Below are positions 62,974 to 64,000 of a DNA stretch of 64,000 nt, one piece after another (the first letter of the stretch is position 1; each line of letters starts with the position of its first letter). This stretch comes from CAVSCR01 sp963726575 (GTDB lineage Bacteria; Actinomycetota; Actinomycetes; JAHEKZ01). The translations under genes and the position numbers were made by a program. The notes beneath the pieces are model-generated. The model searched no databases, was not told the DNA's origin, and saw only the letters and a list, made by a program, of their open reading frames with translations. Location of the stretch: contig CAVSCR010000003.1 in NCBI GenBank assembly GCA_963726575.1, forward strand, positions 897,195-961,194, in the 5' to 3' direction.

Positions 62974-64000
62974 ATGGCCGGCTGGCTGGACCGGATGGCG
63001 CGCCGCGCCGCCGAATCCTCCCGCCAGCCTGCCCAGCCGCGCGCCCCGCAGCCCCGCCAGCCGCTGACCCGGCGCCAACTGCTCACCCGCGGCGCCGTGG
63101 CCGGAACCGCCGTCTGGGCCGCTCCGGTGCTGCAGACCGTGATCGCGCCCGCCGCCTCGGCCAGCGGGATCGGCATCCCCGGCGACACCTGTACCGCCGG
63201 CCCGGACAGTGCGGCTCGGGGCTGTGCGTGGGCGGCCACTGCGCGCCAGCCGCGCTCTACGGCCAGTGCGCGTCGGCCCCCGACTGCGCCGCCGTCTCGG
63301 CCATCTGCAAGTCCACCGGCATGGGCGGCTCGATCTGCGCCAAGGCCTGGCCCGGCTCCGGCACCTGTACGACCGCTGCGGGCTGCACCAGCAACGTCTG
63401 CACGGCTGGCACCTGCCGGGTCCACAACTTCGGCGGCACGTGCCGCGTCCAGGAGGACTGCTCCAGCGGCAAGTGCACCGGCGGTACCTGCGCCGAAGGT
63501 CAACGTGGGCGGCACCTGCGCCGTGAACGCCGACTGCACGAGCAACAAGTGCACGGGCGGCAAGTGCGTCACCGTCGTGGTTCCGGCGGCCTGCACGGTG
63601 AACTCTGACTGCTCCAGCGGCAAGTGCACCGCCGGGGTGTGCGCCAAGACCAACGTCGGTGGCACCTGCGCGGCCAACGCGGATTGCACCAGCAACAAGT
63701 GCACGACAGGCAAGTGCGTCACCGTCGTGGCGCCGGCAGCGTGCACCGTCAACTCCGACTGCTCCAGCGGCAAGTGCACGGCCGGGGTGTGCCAGAAGAA
63801 CAATGCTGGCGGCGTGTGCGGAGGCAACGGCGACTGCACCACCGCCACTTGCACCGCCGGCGTCTGCGCCAAGCGCTACGCAGCCGGCACCTGCGCGGTC
63901 AACATCGACTGCTACTCCGGACACTGCACCGTGGCGACGTGCGGCAAGGGCGGCTACTCCACCGCCTGTACGGCAAACACCCACTGCACGTCGAACGTGT
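62974..64000 (+). CDS. Tat-exported cysteine-repeat protein, cut by the right edge, two frameshifts
   Basis: Begins MAGWLDRMARRAAES, with a twin-arginine signal TRRQLLTRGAVAGTAVWAAP and a cleavage-like PAASASG near residue 67. The exported part is a string of units with C-x5-C-x4-C-x4-C (for example CAVNADCTSNKCTGGKC and CTVNSDCSSGKC..GVC), at least nine in the window. The frame leaves at about 63205 and returns at about 63490; between them the other frame reads QCASAPDCAAVSAICKS and CRVQEDCSSGKCTGGTC. Each unit probably forms two disulfides. GGGAG lies 7 nt before ATG 62974. No known function. Confidence 0.8.
   Translation, partial: MAGWLDRMARRAAESSRQPAQPRAPQPRQPLTRRQLLTRGAVAGTAVWAAPVLQTVIAPAASASGIGIPGDTCTAGPDSAARGCAWAATARQPRSTASARRPPTAPPSRPSASPPAWAARSAPRPGPAPAPVRPLRAAPATSARLAPAGSTTSAARAASRRTAPAASAPAVPAPKVNVGGTCAVNADCTSNKCTGGKCVTVVVPAACTVNSDCSSGKCTAGVCAKTNVGGTCAANADCTSNKCTTGKCVTVVAPAACTVNSDCSSGKCTAGVCQKNNAGGVCGGNGDCTTATCTAGVCAKRYAAGTCAVNIDCYSGHCTVATCGKGGYSTACTANTHCTSNV

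Overview
The window is GC-rich DNA from an actinobacterium. The evidence is mshA (mycothiol synthesis), a DUF2516 membrane protein, an RsiG-type anti-sigma factor, twin-arginine secreted proteins and dense, often overlapping genes. RsiG together with FliA/WhiG-like promoter sequences points to a motile and/or sporulating actinomycete. The genus cannot be told from the sequence alone.

Layout. 1-6 kb: housekeeping genes (ybjN-mshA, macro-domain hydrolase, GNAT, alanyl-tRNA editing protein, hydrolase, DUF2516, asparaginase). 6-11 kb: BKACE-rsiG, then a divergent gene for a very long protein built from 17 Trp/His repeats, then dtd. 11-21 kb: two large cyclase-AAA-TPR genes with a membrane-anchored propeller protein and a polyisoprenyl-phosphate sugar transferase between them. 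21-24.5 kb: UDP-xylose synthase-like SDR, a WecG/TagA transferase and a GT4. 24.5-30.6 kb: two Tat-exported predicted metal hydrolases (PHP, PhoD-like) and chromate transporter chrA. 30.6-33.7 kb: three glycosyltransferases. 34-38 kb: a SigE-like sigma factor with a broken partner gene, a ClC channel, GNAT and GrpB. 38-43.6 kb: one tightly packed operon that probably makes and exports a GDP-N-acetylperosamine-containing polymer. 43.7-57.5 kb: visibly less GC-rich surface-polysaccharide island with its own flippase, polymerase, sulfotransferase, initiating transferase and capE-capF-capG (UDP-N-acetyl-L-fucosamine). 57.5-59.4 kb: PglF-like dehydratase. 59.4-64 kb: nucleotidyltransferase, MauE-thioredoxin, HprK/PqqD and a Tat-exported cysteine-repeat protein that runs off the right edge.

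How it may fit together. Three polysaccharide transcription units (starting at 17744, 33670 and 43600) and the Trp/His-repeat gene (7779) are each preceded by a CTCAA/GTCAA-N16-17-GCCGA(T/A) promoter-like sequence, and a weaker one precedes the Cys-repeat gene (62974). rsiG carries two perfect copies of the E-x3-S-x2-R-x3-Q-x3-D motif by which RsiG binds cyclic di-GMP and holds WhiG/FliA-type sigma factors. My working model is that c-di-GMP, through RsiG, gates a FliA/WhiG-family sigma factor that switches on exopolysaccharide genes and the novel repeat protein. The sigma gene itself is not in the window.

Non-coding content. A 62-bp element with inverted ends occurs eight times between 6 and 34 kb, seven of them just after stop codons and reading in the same sense. 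A second, nested-palindrome element occurs twice in inverted orientation around the macro/GNAT gene pair. There is no gene-free stretch longer than 300 bases; the largest gaps (33671-33951, 1714-1947, 24491-24714, 44975-45187, 7572-7778) are described with their neighbours. In 44975-45187 I see nothing recognisable. I found no rRNA, tRNA, CRISPR array, insertion sequence or prophage.

Caution. More than twenty genes or gene segments are split by apparent single-base frameshifts with intact family sequence on both sides. Most probably this is residual indel error in the assembly. One cyclase gene (17875-21299) and one methyltransferase gene (41891-42578) are damaged well beyond that.
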